Part shown: positions 52,801 through 61,970 of the stretch, piece after piece
Layout of the letters: every line of letters starts with the position of its first letter
Position numbering within the stretch: the stretch's first letter is position 1
Source of the DNA: Prevotella sp. E2-28
Lineage (GTDB): Bacteria; Bacteroidota; Bacteroidia; Bacteroidales; Bacteroidaceae
Assembly (NCBI RefSeq): GCF_022024055.1
Contig: NZ_CP091788.1
Span: 2,852,001-2,916,000, forward strand
Direction: 5' to 3'
Length of the DNA: 64,000 bases
Notes under the pieces: generated by a model
Seen by the model: only the letters and a program-made list of their open reading frames with translations
What the model was told of the DNA's origin: nothing
The model's database searches: none
Program-made: the position numbers and the translations under genes

Positions 52801-55329
52801 AGCCGACGAGCCCACCTGAACCGTGACGGGTGTTCCGTCATTGCGAAACTGGGTTTCAGAGACATAGAACCAGTCGTCTGTCTTCACCGCAGGACGTTTG
52901 TCATTGAGCGAGAACACGACAAAGTCTTGTTTCAGCGTATCCTCACCACAGATAGCTTCCACCTCGTATTTACCGCTCTTCAGCTTAGCAATAGCCACAA
53001 ACAGATTCGTTCTTGCCGTTTGCCAATCCTGACTACGTTTCCCTTCTTGCGTGAAGCGATAGCGCACCTCTTCATCCAGGTCGGTGCCGGCAGCATTGCG
53101 CAGATGGAACATCAGTCCTTCATTGGATTCCGATAACATCTTATCAGACATATCCACCGAGAAAGCAGTCTTACGGTTACCCAGTGGCAATGACAATTCC
53201 CCGTGACGGGTTTCTCCTGCCTGATCAGTTACGTCGGCAGTAATCACGAAATTATAGAACATCGGATAGCGGGTCTTGGGAACGGTGATAGGCGCAGGCA
53301 CTGTGAACGTGCCGTCGGCATCAGTCATCACCTCGCCCTCAGCCAGTTTTTCCGTCTCATTATTCTCTTCGATATATGTCTGATTCCAATAACGGTAGTA
53401 TGACACCCACCAGAAAGCGTGCTGGCGCTCCACTTTATATTTCACCTTTGCGCCCTGCACAGGTACGCCAGCATACGAACGGGCTGTACCCTTTACCTGT
53501 AGCGTATCGCCACTACCATAGTTTTCTTTTACCGTAGGGATTTCCACCTCAAACGTGGGGCGTTTGTATTCCTCCACCTGGAAATACCGGCACTTGCCGT
53601 CGATACATACACTAAAACTGCCCGTCAACCCTTTCTGCGGCAACGTAAACGAGGTTGTACATGTACCGTAGTCATCGGTCACGAGTTCCTTGGTTGCCAC
53701 CTCGTCGTGATTGGCATCAAAAAGTACTGCAGTAACCTTCTTTCCCTTCTCCACACTATTCTGGAACCCATTTTCCGTCTGATACAGAATGGCAGACATA
53801 TAAACAGTCTGGCCAGGACGATAGATGGCTCTGTCCGTAAAAATCTCTGCATGACGCACATGGCGATGATTGTCATAATAGCTGAAATAGCCATAAGGAT
53901 CCATGGCCGGACAAGCCTTGTCATCGGATGTCATTACATGGAACGATTTGTAGTGGTTAACTGCGGCATACTTGCATTCTCCCTTCGCATCCGAAGTCAA
54001 AGTAACATCAGCGTTATCAACACGAATTCTTATCGTCGCATCCTTCACAGGCTGTCCTGTAGTGGCATTAACCACCACATAGTGCATCACCTCATTAGGA
54101 AACTGCTGAACAAGCACACGCAAATTGCTGACAAAATACAAGGAACGAGCCACGCGGTCGGTGCCAGGCGAGCTTTCAAATTCCAGCATATAGACACCCA
54201 CAGGCAGACCATCCAGCGTCATTTCATCATCATACGTCTCATAAGGTGCTTTCCCCGTATAGGTACGTTCCACCGTCTTTTCCGGCAGGGCTGCAAGATG
54301 ATTCCTGACTACCTTATAGCCCTTGTCACGATCCACATTAACGTCTTGCAAGTCGATGGCAGGAAGATTGACACGATACACGCGCATCGTCATTTTACCA
54401 ACACCACGCAGATTCGCCAGCTTCACCTTCTGAGGGGTCATTGGAAGTCCTACGGCATCTGTCAGCGAAGCATGGAATTGCAGACTCTTCAAAGCAGACA
54501 GCTCATTCCGCATATAATTCATTCGCGGCCATCGGCCCCAACGATTCAGGGCTTCATCCAGAAATTCCCATTCCTGCTGAGGTGTAGCATCAGTCATCCT
54601 GTGCATATAGTCATAGCGTTCGATGGCCACCTCGCCAGCCTCAGCCAAATCGCTATATTCATTCATAAGCGAGTCCAACCGAGGAATATAAACCGATTCC
54701 TCCAGTTTCTCCATCTCGCGAGGGCGTTGCTGCTTGAGCCAAGCCAGCGAGCTCAACAAGGCTGCCGGACGATTGCCTGCTTTTTTGTAATACAGGCGCA
54801 TCACGTCGTAATGCTTCGTTTGCATTCCCAACAGCCCCAGCAGTTCATGATTGAAAACTCTGCTGTCTTCACCTCTTTCCACGAAAGGCTCATAAGCATC
54901 TATCTTCACCGAGGCCAGCATATCGGGATTGGCCATGGCCTTATTCTTATAGTCCTCTGCCTTTTGTTCTGCATCAGTGATATGCTGCCTGTTTTGGTCG
55001 TGAACAAGACCTAAAACGGTCTGATAGACAGCACGCAATGCTGCATCCTTAGCGGCCTGCTCACGTTCCTGCAGACGCTGCACTTCGGGCATCAGGGAGT
55101 CTGGTGCAACTTCTATCGCCACTTTCATTCTTTTCAGTTCGGCTTTCAGCAGTTGTCCATAGGCTTTCTCGTTCTCGGCCTTCTTTACAATCCTTGTCAG
55201 CACCTCTTGCTCCGTCTTTGGCAGGTCGTCATTTTCAGCCTTTTCCACCTGTTTCCACAAGGCATCAAATCCCTGTGCGGATACGAGCATAGGCACCATT
55301 AATGCTATCATCAAGAACAGTCTTTTCAT
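49879..55329 (-). CDS. Alpha-2-macroglobulin-family protein without a thioester motif
   Basis: About 1816 residues; ATG 55329 starts MKRLFLMIALMVPMLVSAQ (signal peptide), with ATG 55335 as alternative. The order of domains is that of bacterial macroglobulins: MG-like beta domains, an MG2-type region near 500-620 (AEIFTDRAIYRPGQTVYMSAILY, a family hallmark), the A2M bait and MG7 region (FFYPQLMTDSVGRVTVKFTLPESLTTWRFLGLAHT), then an alpha-alpha barrel. The thioester region reads HPHDDCAICQAASYY near 1305 instead of CxEQ, so covalent trapping is unlikely. Presumed envelope protease inhibitor or structural protein. No lipobox. Confidence 0.9.
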   Translation of the reverse strand: MKRLFLMIALMVPMLVSAQGFDALWKQVEKAENDDLPKTEQEVLTRIVKKAENEKAYGQLLKAELKRMKVAIEVAPDSLMPEVQRLQEREQAAKDAALRAVYQTVLGLVHDQNRQHITDAEQKAEDYKNKAMANPDMLASVKIDAYEPFVERGEDSRVFNHELLGLLGMQTKHYDVMRLYYKKAGNRPAALLSSLAWLKQQRPREMEKLEESVYIPRLDSLMNEYSDLAEAGEVAIERYDYMHRMTDATPQQEWEFLDEALNRWGRWPRMNYMRNELSALKSLQFHASLTDAVGLPMTPQKVKLANLRGVGKMTMRVYRVNLPAIDLQDVNVDRDKGYKVVRNHLAALPEKTVERTYTGKAPYETYDDEMTLDGLPVGVYMLEFESSPGTDRVARSLYFVSNLRVLVQQFPNEVMHYVVVNATTGQPVKDATIRIRVDNADVTLTSDAKGECKYAAVNHYKSFHVMTSDDKACPAMDPYGYFSYYDNHRHVRHAEIFTDRAIYRPGQTVYMSAILYQTENGFQNSVEKGKKVTAVLFDANHDEVATKELVTDDYGTCTTSFTLPQKGLTGSFSVCIDGKCRYFQVEEYKRPTFEVEIPTVKENYGSGDTLQVKGTARSYAGVPVQGAKVKYKVERQHAFWWVSYYRYWNQTYIEENNETEKLAEGEVMTDADGTFTVPAPITVPKTRYPMFYNFVITADVTDQAGETRHGELSLPLGNRKTAFSVDMSDKMLSESNEGLMFHLRNAAGTDLDEEVRYRFTQEGKRSQDWQTARTNLFVAIAKLKSGKYEVEAICGEDTLKQDFVVFSLNDKRPAVKTDDWFYVSETQFRNDGTPVTVQVGSSAEDVHMIYSIISGKKVLESGAVNQSNALWNKKFTYREEYGNGILLTFAWMKQGKAYTHDVNIKRPVPDNKLSLKWETFRNRLEPGQQEEWTLTVAGPDEKPVTAQLMATMYDKSLDQLAANSWTLQPYLWLPTSSTRWRACSWGSVYCSGTRSEKYLNVNQLNYDRFDSSVFPVYRLYREMAIGAAFSANRGVMYDSMNERVLKVAEKAVDEEHEFAGMAMDIVNEGNPHDTGGARGETAPQVRENLNETAFFYPQLMTDSVGRVTVKFTLPESLTTWRFLGLAHTQDMMTGTLTGEAVAKKNVMILPNVPRFIRVGDKATISGRIFNTSEKNIAGKARLELLDPETNQTVFATERRVSVAPDSVLAVSFAYNAANETRNLLVMRMMVSGDDFSDGEQHYLPVLPNQERVTLTVPFTQNAPATKTIDISVLKDKTNSQLTVEYTNNPAWLMIQALPSVGHPHDDCAICQAASYYANAIGRHILLQNWQVKNVFKAWSSEESENSSLKSQLSKNGELKDLLLNETPWVADANSEHEQKARLSDFFDANLMNSRQDESLRKLGDLQQSDGSWSWWKGMQGSLYMTVEVSEMLVRLNQMTGKQEQTEQMLGRAFNFMGKEMVKFVDEMKEQEKRGIKPVFPSHKALQWLYICTLDGRKLPSDVQSANDYLIKLLKKETRNQSIYDKAMSAIILNNKTYVKSLKEFTVYREDMGRYYDTKRALYSWRNYRIPTQVAAIEAIKRLTPEDTKTIEEMQRWLLQEKRTQAWDTPVNSADAIYAFLNGNSKMLEAQPKSVLKVDGQELHTSQATAGIGYVKTTIAGDGKQTFTVEKTSTGTSWGAVYMQFMQPTSEIETQNGGIKVKREMIGNKDLKVGDKITVRIIIEADRDYDFVQVVDKRAACMEPVNQLSGYHWGYYTAPKDCSTNYYFDMFAKGKHVIETEYYIDRAGTYETGTCTASCAYSPEFRGVAKSQTIEVK

Positions 55330-55364
55330 AATCATATAGTTTCAGAAAAACTCGCATTATGTTG

Positions 55365-55372
55365 CAAAGATA
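55365..55372 (-). promoter_or_regulatory. -7 element TATCTTTG for the macroglobulin-to-S8 operon
   Basis: TATCTTTG on the minus strand, 35 bases upstream of ATG 55329. The short inverted repeat AATGAC/GTCATT (55382-55397) lies just beyond it and may be an operator. The five genes to 44624 overlap or lie within 30 bases, so one transcript is plausible. The 199-base region up to clpB holds no gene. Confidence 0.5.
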
Positions 55373-55571
55373 ATAAAAAAAAATGACTGCTGTCATTCCT
55401 TCGTCCTAAAATAGGAAAGTTTAACGCATTTTACGGATTATAGCGTATGCCGTTTTGACACCACGTTCCGACATTTTGTCGCGTTTTTTCAAGACGGCAC
55501 GCAGTTTGTTCGCTGTTTTGCAAACCATCAATGACGAATTAAGCATCAATAAAATAAGAAAGGAGCAAATT

Positions 55572-58112
55572 ATGACATTAGAAAAGTTTACAATCAAGGC
55601 GCAGGAAACCGTACAGCAGGCTGTCAGCATTGCCCGCCAGAACGGTCAGCAGTCCATTGAGCCCGTGCATCTGCTCAAGGCCCTGATGGACAAGGCGCAG
55701 GACATCACCACATTTATTTTCCAGAAGTTGGGCGTCAATGTCCAGCAGCTTGATATGCTGGCCTCGCAGGAGATGCAGCATCTGGCTCGTGTACAGGGCG
55801 GAGAGCCCTACCTCTCAAATGATTCGCAAAAGGTGCTGCAGAAAGCCGAGGACCTTGCTCGCGAGATGAAAGACGAGTATGTTTCGTGTGAACCGATATT
55901 ATTGGCGCTGCTCGTTGTCAACTCTACGGTGAGCCGAATGATGAAAGACGCTGGTGCCAACGAGAAGGATATGCGTCAGGCTATCCTTGAGCTCCGTCAG
56001 GGGCAGCGCGTGCAGAGCCAGAGTGCCGACGACAACTACCAGTCTTTGGAGAAGTATGCCAAGAACCTTGTTGACCTGGCCCGTCAGGGCAAGCTCGACC
56101 CCGTCATTGGCCGTGATGACGAGATTCGACGCGTACTTCAGATTCTCTCGCGCCGTACGAAAAACAACCCCATTCTGATTGGTGAGCCTGGTACAGGTAA
56201 GACGGCTATCGTCGAGGGACTGGCCCAGCGTATCGTGCGCGGCGACGTGCCGGAGAATCTGAAGGACAAGCAACTCTTCTCGCTGGATATGGGCGCACTG
56301 GTTGCCGGTGCCAAGTACAAGGGCGAGTTTGAGGAGCGACTCAAGAGTGTTATCAACGAGGTGACGGCCTCCGACGGACGCATCATCCTCTTCATCGACG
56401 AGATTCACACGCTGGTTGGTGCTGGCAAGGGCGAGGGTGCAATGGATGCTGCCAACATCCTGAAACCGGCATTGGCACGAGGCGAACTGCGCTCTATCGG
56501 TGCCACCACGCTCAACGAATACCAGAAGTATTTCGAGAAGGACAAGGCCCTGGAGCGTCGTTTCCAGACCGTCATGGTTGACGAGCCCGATGAACTCAGT
56601 GCCATCTCTATCCTTCGCGGTTTAAAGGAGCGCTACGAGAACCACCACAAGGTACGTATTCAGGATGATGCCTGTATCGCTGCCGTGCAACTCTCTGAGC
56701 GTTATATCACCGAGCGTTTCCTCCCCGACAAGGCCATCGACCTGATGGACGAGGCTGCCGCCAAACTCCGTATGGAGCGCGACAGCGTGCCAGAGGAGCT
56801 TGATGAGATTATGCGTCGCCTGGCGCAACTGGAGATTGAGCGCGAGAGCATCAAGCGCGAAATCACGGTGGGAAGCGGTTCTCCCGCTTCCGTCAAGCTC
56901 GCCGAGCTCGACAAGGAGATTGCCGAACTCAAGGACCAGGAGCGCGACTTCCGTGCCAAGTGGGAGGGGGAACGCCAGCTCATCAATAAAATTCAGCAAG
57001 ACAAGCAGGAGATAGAGAACCTGAAACTGGAAGCCGAGCGTGCCGAGCGCGAGGGCGATTACGGCAAGGTGGCCGAAATCCGCTACTCAAAGCTAAAAGC
57101 CCTCGAAGATGACATCGCCACCATCCACCGTCAGCTCGCCACCGCTCCCGACGGGTCTCTGTCGGGCAACAGACTGGTCCGCGAGGAGGTCACTGCCGAC
57201 GATATCGCCGAGGTCGTCTCTCGCTGGACGGGCATCCCCGTTACCCGCATGATGCAGAGCGAACGCGAAAAGCTGCTCCATCTTGAAGAGGAGCTCCATC
57301 GCCGTGTCATTGGCCAGAATGAAGCCATCACCGCCGTATCTGATGCCGTGCGCCGCAGTCGTGCCGGCCTGCAAGACCCCAAGCGCCCTATCGCCTCGTT
57401 CATCTTCTTGGGAACAACAGGCGTAGGTAAGACAGAACTTGCCAAGACGCTGGCAGAATATCTCTTCAACGACGAGACCATGATGACGCGTATCGATATG
57501 TCTGAATATCAGGAAAAGCATACCGTCAGCCGTCTGATTGGTGCGCCTCCGGGCTACGTAGGCTATGATGAAGGCGGACAACTCACGGAGGCCGTACGCC
57601 GCAAGCCTTACTCTGTCGTTCTGTTCGACGAAATAGAGAAGGCTCACCCCGATGTCTTCAATATCCTCCTGCAGGTATTGGACGACGGACGACTTACCGA
57701 CAACAAGGGACGCACAGCCGACTTTAAAAACACCATCATCATCATGACGTCAAACGCCACACGAGAACAGCTCCGCACGACCATGCGTCCAGAGTTCCTG
57801 AACCGTATCGACGAGATTATCACCTTCAAACCGCTCTCCAAGCAGGAGATTGCCAAGGTGGTAAAACTGCAACTCACACGCGTTCAGAAGATGCTGGAGC
57901 CACAGGGCTTCACACTGGAGGTCACCCCGCAGGCCATCGACTGGCTGGCTCAGGAAGGTTACGATCCAGACTATGGGGCACGTCCTGTAAAGCGAGCCGT
58001 TCAGCAGTATCTGCTCAACGACCTATCAAAGAAACTTCTTGCCGACGAAGTCAACCGCGAGAAACCCATCATCATTGACTCATTCGGTGATGGGCTGGTT
58101 TTCAGAAATTAA
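55572..58112 (+). CDS. clpB: ClpB chaperone (disaggregase)
   Basis: 846 residues from ATG 55572, preceded by AGGAG at a good distance. ATP-driven disaggregase of protein aggregates, working with DnaK. Order: N-terminal Clp_N repeats ([26 protein letters not shown]), first AAA+ with Walker A GEPGTGKT (204-211) and Walker [14 protein letters not shown], coiled-coil middle domain about 400-510 ([20 protein letters not shown]), second AAA+ with GTTGVGKT (614-621) and [12 protein letters not shown], then the C-terminal ClpB_D2-small domain. All Walker motifs are intact. Codon use here is GC-richer at third positions than in the flanking genes, which fits high expression. It stands alone with its own terminator. 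Confidence 0.97.
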   Translation: MTLEKFTIKAQETVQQAVSIARQNGQQSIEPVHLLKALMDKAQDITTFIFQKLGVNVQQLDMLASQEMQHLARVQGGEPYLSNDSQKVLQKAEDLAREMKDEYVSCEPILLALLVVNSTVSRMMKDAGANEKDMRQAILELRQGQRVQSQSADDNYQSLEKYAKNLVDLARQGKLDPVIGRDDEIRRVLQILSRRTKNNPILIGEPGTGKTAIVEGLAQRIVRGDVPENLKDKQLFSLDMGALVAGAKYKGEFEERLKSVINEVTASDGRIILFIDEIHTLVGAGKGEGAMDAANILKPALARGELRSIGATTLNEYQKYFEKDKALERRFQTVMVDEPDELSAISILRGLKERYENHHKVRIQDDACIAAVQLSERYITERFLPDKAIDLMDEAAAKLRMERDSVPEELDEIMRRLAQLEIERESIKREITVGSGSPASVKLAELDKEIAELKDQERDFRAKWEGERQLINKIQQDKQEIENLKLEAERAEREGDYGKVAEIRYSKLKALEDDIATIHRQLATAPDGSLSGNRLVREEVTADDIAEVVSRWTGIPVTRMMQSEREKLLHLEEELHRRVIGQNEAITAVSDAVRRSRAGLQDPKRPIASFIFLGTTGVGKTELAKTLAEYLFNDETMMTRIDMSEYQEKHTVSRLIGAPPGYVGYDEGGQLTEAVRRKPYSVVLFDEIEKAHPDVFNILLQVLDDGRLTDNKGRTADFKNTIIIMTSNATREQLRTTMRPEFLNRIDEIITFKPLSKQEIAKVVKLQLTRVQKMLEPQGFTLEVTPQAIDWLAQEGYDPDYGARPVKRAVQQYLLNDLSKKLLADEVNREKPIIIDSFGDGLVFRN

Positions 58113-58121
58113 TACTTACAT

Positions 58122-58155
58122 AACGAGGGTGCGCCTATCTAGACACACCCTCGTT
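58122..58155 (+). terminator. clpB terminator hairpin
   Basis: AACGAGGGTG (58122-58131) and CACCCTCGTT (58146-58155) form a perfect 10-bp stem with a 14-base loop, 10 bases past the stop. No long U-tract follows. Confidence 0.7.
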
Positions 58156-58219
58156 GGCAAAAATGTTTTCAGAAAAGACAAAAATATCTATCTTTTTTCG
58201 TTATCTCGAATTTTTACGT

Positions 58220-58227
58220 TATCTTTG
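58220..58227 (+). promoter_or_regulatory. -7 element TATCTTTG for the TSCPD protein
   Basis: TATCTTTG lies 18 bases ahead of ATG 58246, giving a short leader. Confidence 0.55.
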
Positions 58228-58245
58228 CAAACAAAACTAAACCCT

Positions 58246-58518
58246 ATGAAGACAAAACATATACAATACGAGACACAGGGCACTTGTTCAAAACTGATTG
58301 ATGTAACTGCCGATGAGAATAACATTATCCAGCAAGTATTTTTCCTTGGAGGATGCCATGGAAACCTGCAAGGTATTAGTCTATTGGTACGCGGACAACA
58401 TATCGACGACGTTATCAAGCGTCTCAATGGTGTACGTTGTGGCATGAAAGGCACATCCTGTCCAGATCAATTATGCAGGGCATTAGAAAAGTTAAAGCAA
58501 ACACCTGTAGAGGACTAA
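58246..58518 (+). CDS. TSCPD-domain (TIGR03905-like) protein
   Basis: 90 residues from ATG 58246; the longer frame upstream overlaps the clpB terminator. The TSCPD domain is plain: HIQYETQGTCSKLIDVTADE, FFLGGCHGNLQGISLLVRG, RLNGVRCGMKGTSCPDQLCRAL. The TSCPD signature and the several cysteines suggest metal or nucleotide binding; the domain occurs at the C-terminus of some ribonucleotide reductases. Function alone is unknown. It ends one base before the convergent DUF2461 stop. Confidence 0.88.
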   Translation: MKTKHIQYETQGTCSKLIDVTADENNIIQQVFFLGGCHGNLQGISLLVRGQHIDDVIKRLNGVRCGMKGTSCPDQLCRALEKLKQTPVED

Positions 58519-58519
58519 G

Positions 58520-59245
58520 TTATTCATAGTCATCTATCACGGCATTCATAAAGTCCATCATAGGCTTTGCTGCACGGAACATAGACTCCATCTCATCAAG
58601 CCACCCATCACCTTCAAAGAAGGTGTCTGATACAGCGTGCCAAGCACAGTAATCTTTCAGACGTAGATAATTAACATGAGGCCAATCTTTAGGAAAGCCA
58701 GAAGGACAGGTTTTCAGTTTCGCCAAACCGAAACCCTGCGGCTGGTCCCAACTAGACACGTCTGTAGGTGACGGGAAGTTACTCGGCAACGGATTGCCAA
58801 AGTATTTCTGAAAATCTTTATTCTCTACACATTTTAGCCACTCTACCGTATTAGCCATCATTTCATTACGGCACGAAGTCAGAATATTCGTAGGTAGCCA
58901 ATAGTTGCCCACGGCCAGCAAACAGTGATTAGGCTCTAAATGCAGATAATAACCGCCTCTCAAGGCTTTCTTACTTTTAGCATTGACATAAGCGCCAAAA
59001 TGATTCTTATAGGGAGACTTATCTGCAGAAAATCGTGTATCACGATAGAAACGGTAAGTACAGTCCTTCACTTGCACATGGGCTATCTCGTGGTCGAACG
59101 TTATAATACGGTCCAATGCCTGCTGAACACCCCGTTCGAACTCTCCCCTAACGAGCTCATACTCTTTCTTATGTTCCAGAAACCACTCACGATTATTGTT
59201 GACCATCACTTGACGCAGGAATGCTAATATACTTTTCTGATCCAT
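58520..59245 (-). CDS. DUF2461 family protein
   Basis: 241 residues from ATG 59245; the frame opens 13 codons earlier but the terminator hairpin 59272-59298 lies there, which favours the shorter start. The family hallmarks are LAFLRQVMVNNNREWFLEHKKEY at the start, the RFYRDTRFSADKSPYKNHFGAY block with its conserved Arg, Lys and His, and GYYLHLEPNHCLLAVG. The biochemical role is unknown. It is cytoplasmic (no signal peptide) and convergent with the TSCPD gene. Confidence 0.9.
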   Translation of the reverse strand: MDQKSILAFLRQVMVNNNREWFLEHKKEYELVRGEFERGVQQALDRIITFDHEIAHVQVKDCTYRFYRDTRFSADKSPYKNHFGAYVNAKSKKALRGGYYLHLEPNHCLLAVGNYWLPTNILTSCRNEMMANTVEWLKCVENKDFQKYFGNPLPSNFPSPTDVSSWDQPQGFGLAKLKTCPSGFPKDWPHVNYLRLKDYCAWHAVSDTFFEGDGWLDEMESMFRAAKPMMDFMNAVIDDYE

Positions 59246-59271
59246 CGTTTGAAAATATTTACCGAAAATCA

Positions 59272-59298
59272 CCTCGACCTGCACAACGCAAGTCGAGG
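59272..59298 (-). terminator. Terminator hairpin of the esterase gene
   Basis: CCTCGAC (59272-59278) and GTCGAGG (59292-59298) form a perfect 7-bp stem with a 13-base loop, 22 bases past the esterase stop. On the minus strand TGATTTTC follows; on the plus strand CTTTTCTATT follows. Confidence 0.55.
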
Positions 59299-59319
59299 CT
59301 TTTCTATTATTACTGATTA

Positions 59320-60855
59320 CTATTTCCTTACAGGTGCTCCGCCACCAAACGGGAAGCCCTGAGACTGAGGAGCAATCTCGGGTTCACCGAATACGGAAGC
59401 CTCAGCATCCTTATCGTTCAATTTGAAGACCATGAACTTCGGTTCTTTCTCTGTACAAGGCTTCCAAGCGCCACCCTTGGGGCCATTGGGATCGCTATAC
59501 TTCACGAAGTTGGTCCAAGCAGTCAGCATCTTTTCACTCAGGTCCCAATCACCCTTAGTCCAAGGACGCCAGCAGTGTTTCAGACTTTTGAACACAAACC
59601 AGAGATCCGAAGAGTGGAAAGCGCCCTTCAAGCGTTGGGTCACTTCAGGATGAGAACCATCATCAGGCAACGGACGAGCAAACTCATAGGCCCAAGCCTT
59701 ACCACCTTTCTGCTGACGAACTTTACAGAACTCTGCAATATTAGGAGCCATATTACCCATATCATTAAGGGTGAAACCAATCATATAAGGGACATCTGCA
59801 AGAGTTCCCTCACGGGTAGCATCATCAAAACTCTTCACGCTGACATAGCCATCAATCATAGGCATGAAAGGCAGACCTCTACGCATAAAAGTCATAGGGC
59901 CACTTGCCTGCTGGCCATCGTCATTAACTTGGTAGTAGAGCGTTGGTAAAGCGAATACAGTTTCTGTAGAGGCCGCACGCATTTTCTGCAAATCGGTCAA
60001 TCCTGCCCAATCAAACACTTTTTTAGCATTAACTTCTGCTTCAGCCACTGAACCACCACTATAGCGGCCACCCATCGGATTTCCGTTAGCATCGGGAATT
60101 GTCAACCCCTGAGCACTCATAATAACAGCCTTATGAAACAGACCGCGAGCCAAAGGACTCTCACACAGTGTACGTACACTGCCACCACCTGCACTCTGCC
60201 CGAAAATAGTCACATTATTGGGGTCACCACCAAATTGAGCAATATTCTTCTTAATCCACTTCAGGGCCTCAATCTGATCCAGGATACCATAATTGCCTGA
60301 TACATGATTAGGGCTCTCTGCAGCCAACAATGGATGAGTAAGGAAGCCAAAAACACCTAAGCGGTAATTGATAGAAACGAGCACTACATCCTTAGCGCCC
60401 CACTCCTGACCGTCAAACTCAGGCTCTGAACCAAAGCCTTCGCGATAGCCGCCACCATGAATCCACAAAGCCACAGGAAGTTTCTTATTGACCTGCCCAG
60501 GAGCTTTTGTCCACACATTCAGATATAAACAATCCTCACTGAAAGCGGCTTCTTTGCCATACCCCCACTCCGTGTAATAGCCACCGGTGTACTGGATAGC
60601 CTGATAGCTGGGACGTCCAAAGGTATCACAAATCTTCACACCCTTCCAAGGCAGAACGGATTGAGGAGCCTTCCAACGGTTCTCACGAATAGGAGGTGCT
60701 GCATAAGGAATGCCACGATAGACAAACACTTCTGGATGATCATCAGCCAAGACACCTTGCACCTGACCACCTTCAATCGTCAACACGGGATTGTTGTCTG
60801 CTGCATTTACAGACGCTGCTACAAAGAGCAGAAGAGGTAATAATAGTTTTTTCAT
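59320..60855 (-). CDS. Type-B carboxylesterase (secreted)
   Basis: 511 residues with a signal peptide (MKKLLLPLLLFVAASVNA). Alpha/beta hydrolase of the carboxylesterase B family. The oxyanion motif is HGGG (134-137), the nucleophile is Ser221 in GQSAGGGSV and the catalytic His is probably in AFHSSDLWFVF. FVYRGIPYAAPPI and EDCLYLNVW are family motifs. Family members in gut Bacteroidota often remove acyl groups from plant cell-wall glycans; the substrate here cannot be told. The C-terminal tail is Gly/Pro-rich. It follows the SDR gene by 42 bases on the minus strand. Confidence 0.92.
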   Translation of the reverse strand: MKKLLLPLLLFVAASVNAADNNPVLTIEGGQVQGVLADDHPEVFVYRGIPYAAPPIRENRWKAPQSVLPWKGVKICDTFGRPSYQAIQYTGGYYTEWGYGKEAAFSEDCLYLNVWTKAPGQVNKKLPVALWIHGGGYREGFGSEPEFDGQEWGAKDVVLVSINYRLGVFGFLTHPLLAAESPNHVSGNYGILDQIEALKWIKKNIAQFGGDPNNVTIFGQSAGGGSVRTLCESPLARGLFHKAVIMSAQGLTIPDANGNPMGGRYSGGSVAEAEVNAKKVFDWAGLTDLQKMRAASTETVFALPTLYYQVNDDGQQASGPMTFMRRGLPFMPMIDGYVSVKSFDDATREGTLADVPYMIGFTLNDMGNMAPNIAEFCKVRQQKGGKAWAYEFARPLPDDGSHPEVTQRLKGAFHSSDLWFVFKSLKHCWRPWTKGDWDLSEKMLTAWTNFVKYSDPNGPKGGAWKPCTEKEPKFMVFKLNDKDAEASVFGEPEIAPQSQGFPFGGGAPVRK

Positions 60856-60897
60856 AATAGGTTATTGATAAAAAAAATAGTTAAGGGTTATCTTTAT

Positions 60898-61599
60898 TCA
60901 GAGAGGAAGCCTGCGCCAAACGAAACGAGGGATACGACGCCAAAAGGCCGTAATAATCCGCCATCGCCAGTCAACGACACGTACATGACGGCGTTTTCTG
61001 ATAGAGCAGACAATATCGCGGGCAACCGCCGTTTTATCAAGTAATAGAGGATAGTGATTTCCATCATTGAGCAAATCAGTAGCAACGAATCCTGGGCGTA
61101 TATCCGTAAAACGAATATCAAGATGACGAGCATTAGCCAATTGCTCCAACGATTGAATATATGTATTCTGAAAAGCCTTCGTAGCAGAATACGAAGGAGC
61201 GGGCCCCAAGCCTTTAGTACCTGCTATCGAGGAAATAACAGCAATATGCCCACCACCATGATCAGCCATATAACGGAAAGCAGTGCCTACCATACGGGTG
61301 AAGCCCAAGCCATTGGTTGTAACCGTCTGAAGTTCAATATCTTCATGAAGCATGCGATTCTGATGCCCAATACCAGAGGCATGAAAATAAAGATCCATCC
61401 CCCCTACTCGATCTATTAGAGACAGCAACTGTACACCTGCATCCTCTGCATTCACGTCAATACATGCCGCGAACTCGAAGTCTGAGAGTCGCTCCACACG
61501 TCGTGCAGCAACGCCAACAGTCCATCCCTCACCCTTTAGCAGTTGCGCTACTTCAAGCCCAATACCAGACGAGGCACCAATTACTATCGCTTTCTTCAT
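60898..61599 (-). CDS. Short-chain dehydrogenase/reductase
   Basis: 233 residues. NAD(P)-dependent oxidoreductase. The cofactor loop is GASSGIG (8-14). AARR after strand two favours NADP. The catalytic set is Ser123 or Ser124 (VISSIAG), Tyr137 and Lys141 (PSYSATKAF). The C-terminus is strongly basic and aromatic (RKRRHVRVVDWRWRIITAFWRRIPRFVWRR), suggesting membrane association. Substrate unknown. It has its own promoter just downstream of a candidate small-RNA terminator. Confidence 0.92.
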   Translation of the reverse strand: MKKAIVIGASSGIGLEVAQLLKGEGWTVGVAARRVERLSDFEFAACIDVNAEDAGVQLLSLIDRVGGMDLYFHASGIGHQNRMLHEDIELQTVTTNGLGFTRMVGTAFRYMADHGGGHIAVISSIAGTKGLGPAPSYSATKAFQNTYIQSLEQLANARHLDIRFTDIRPGFVATDLLNDGNHYPLLLDKTAVARDIVCSIRKRRHVRVVDWRWRIITAFWRRIPRFVWRRLPL

Positions 61600-61625
61600 T
61601 TATAGAAAAACAATTATACCGTCTG

Positions 61626-61655
61626 CAAAATTATATAAAATATCTGATAAAGCAA
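61626..61655 (-). promoter_or_regulatory. Promoter for the SDR gene
   Basis: TTG (61655-61653), a 19-base spacer and TAATTTTG (61633-61626) on the minus strand, 26 bases upstream of ATG 61599. Confidence 0.55.
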
Positions 61656-61663
61656 TAGATAAA

Positions 61664-61758
61664 TAAAAAAAAGTGCGACACCAGGACGGAATCGCACTAT
61701 TCAGTGTTTTTTTTGTAAGTATATCAATTTAAGGTAAAATCTCAGTTGAGTTATTTAT
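61664..61758 (-). ncRNA. Candidate 95-nt small RNA upstream of the SDR gene
   Basis: The promoter at 61765-61796 would start a minus-strand RNA near 61758. An intrinsic terminator ends it: TCGCACT (read 61672-61678) pairs with AGTGCGA (61692-61698) around a 13-base loop, followed by eight Ts (61671-61664). No open frame of note lies within. The SDR gene has its own promoter beyond this terminator, so the RNA looks like a separate unit rather than its leader. Confidence 0.6.
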
Positions 61759-61764
61759 GTGCCA

Positions 61765-61796
61765 CAAAGATATGAGAAAAAAAAATTCCCTCCAAA
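61765..61796 (-). promoter_or_regulatory. Promoter for the candidate 95-nt small RNA
   Basis: TTTG (61796-61793), a 20-base spacer and TATCTTTG (61772-61765) on the minus strand, a full Bacteroidota consensus. Confidence 0.65.
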
Positions 61797-61894
61797 CTTT
61801 TTTGAACATTTTTCATACATTTGCCTTAAATATTTTTCTGTTTACGAGCACAACGACGACGGACGGTTCCCGCAACAATTCTTTTTGTATTTTT

Positions 61895-61926
61895 TTTGGA
61901 AAAATCGTAAAAAAAGTGTATCTTTG
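61895..61926 (+). promoter_or_regulatory. Promoter for the C10 protease
   Basis: TTTG (61895-61898), a 20-base spacer and TATCTTTG (61919-61926) on the plus strand, 44 bases ahead of ATG 61971. The rest of 61600-61970 holds only divergent promoters and the candidate small RNA. Confidence 0.7.
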
Positions 61927-61970
61927 CACCCATTCAATGCTATCATTACTAACTTAAATCATATTTATAT

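Noticed and set aside
53707..55014. 435-residue plus-strand frame opposite the macroglobulin
   Set aside because: Antisense to a conserved gene, no signal or motif.
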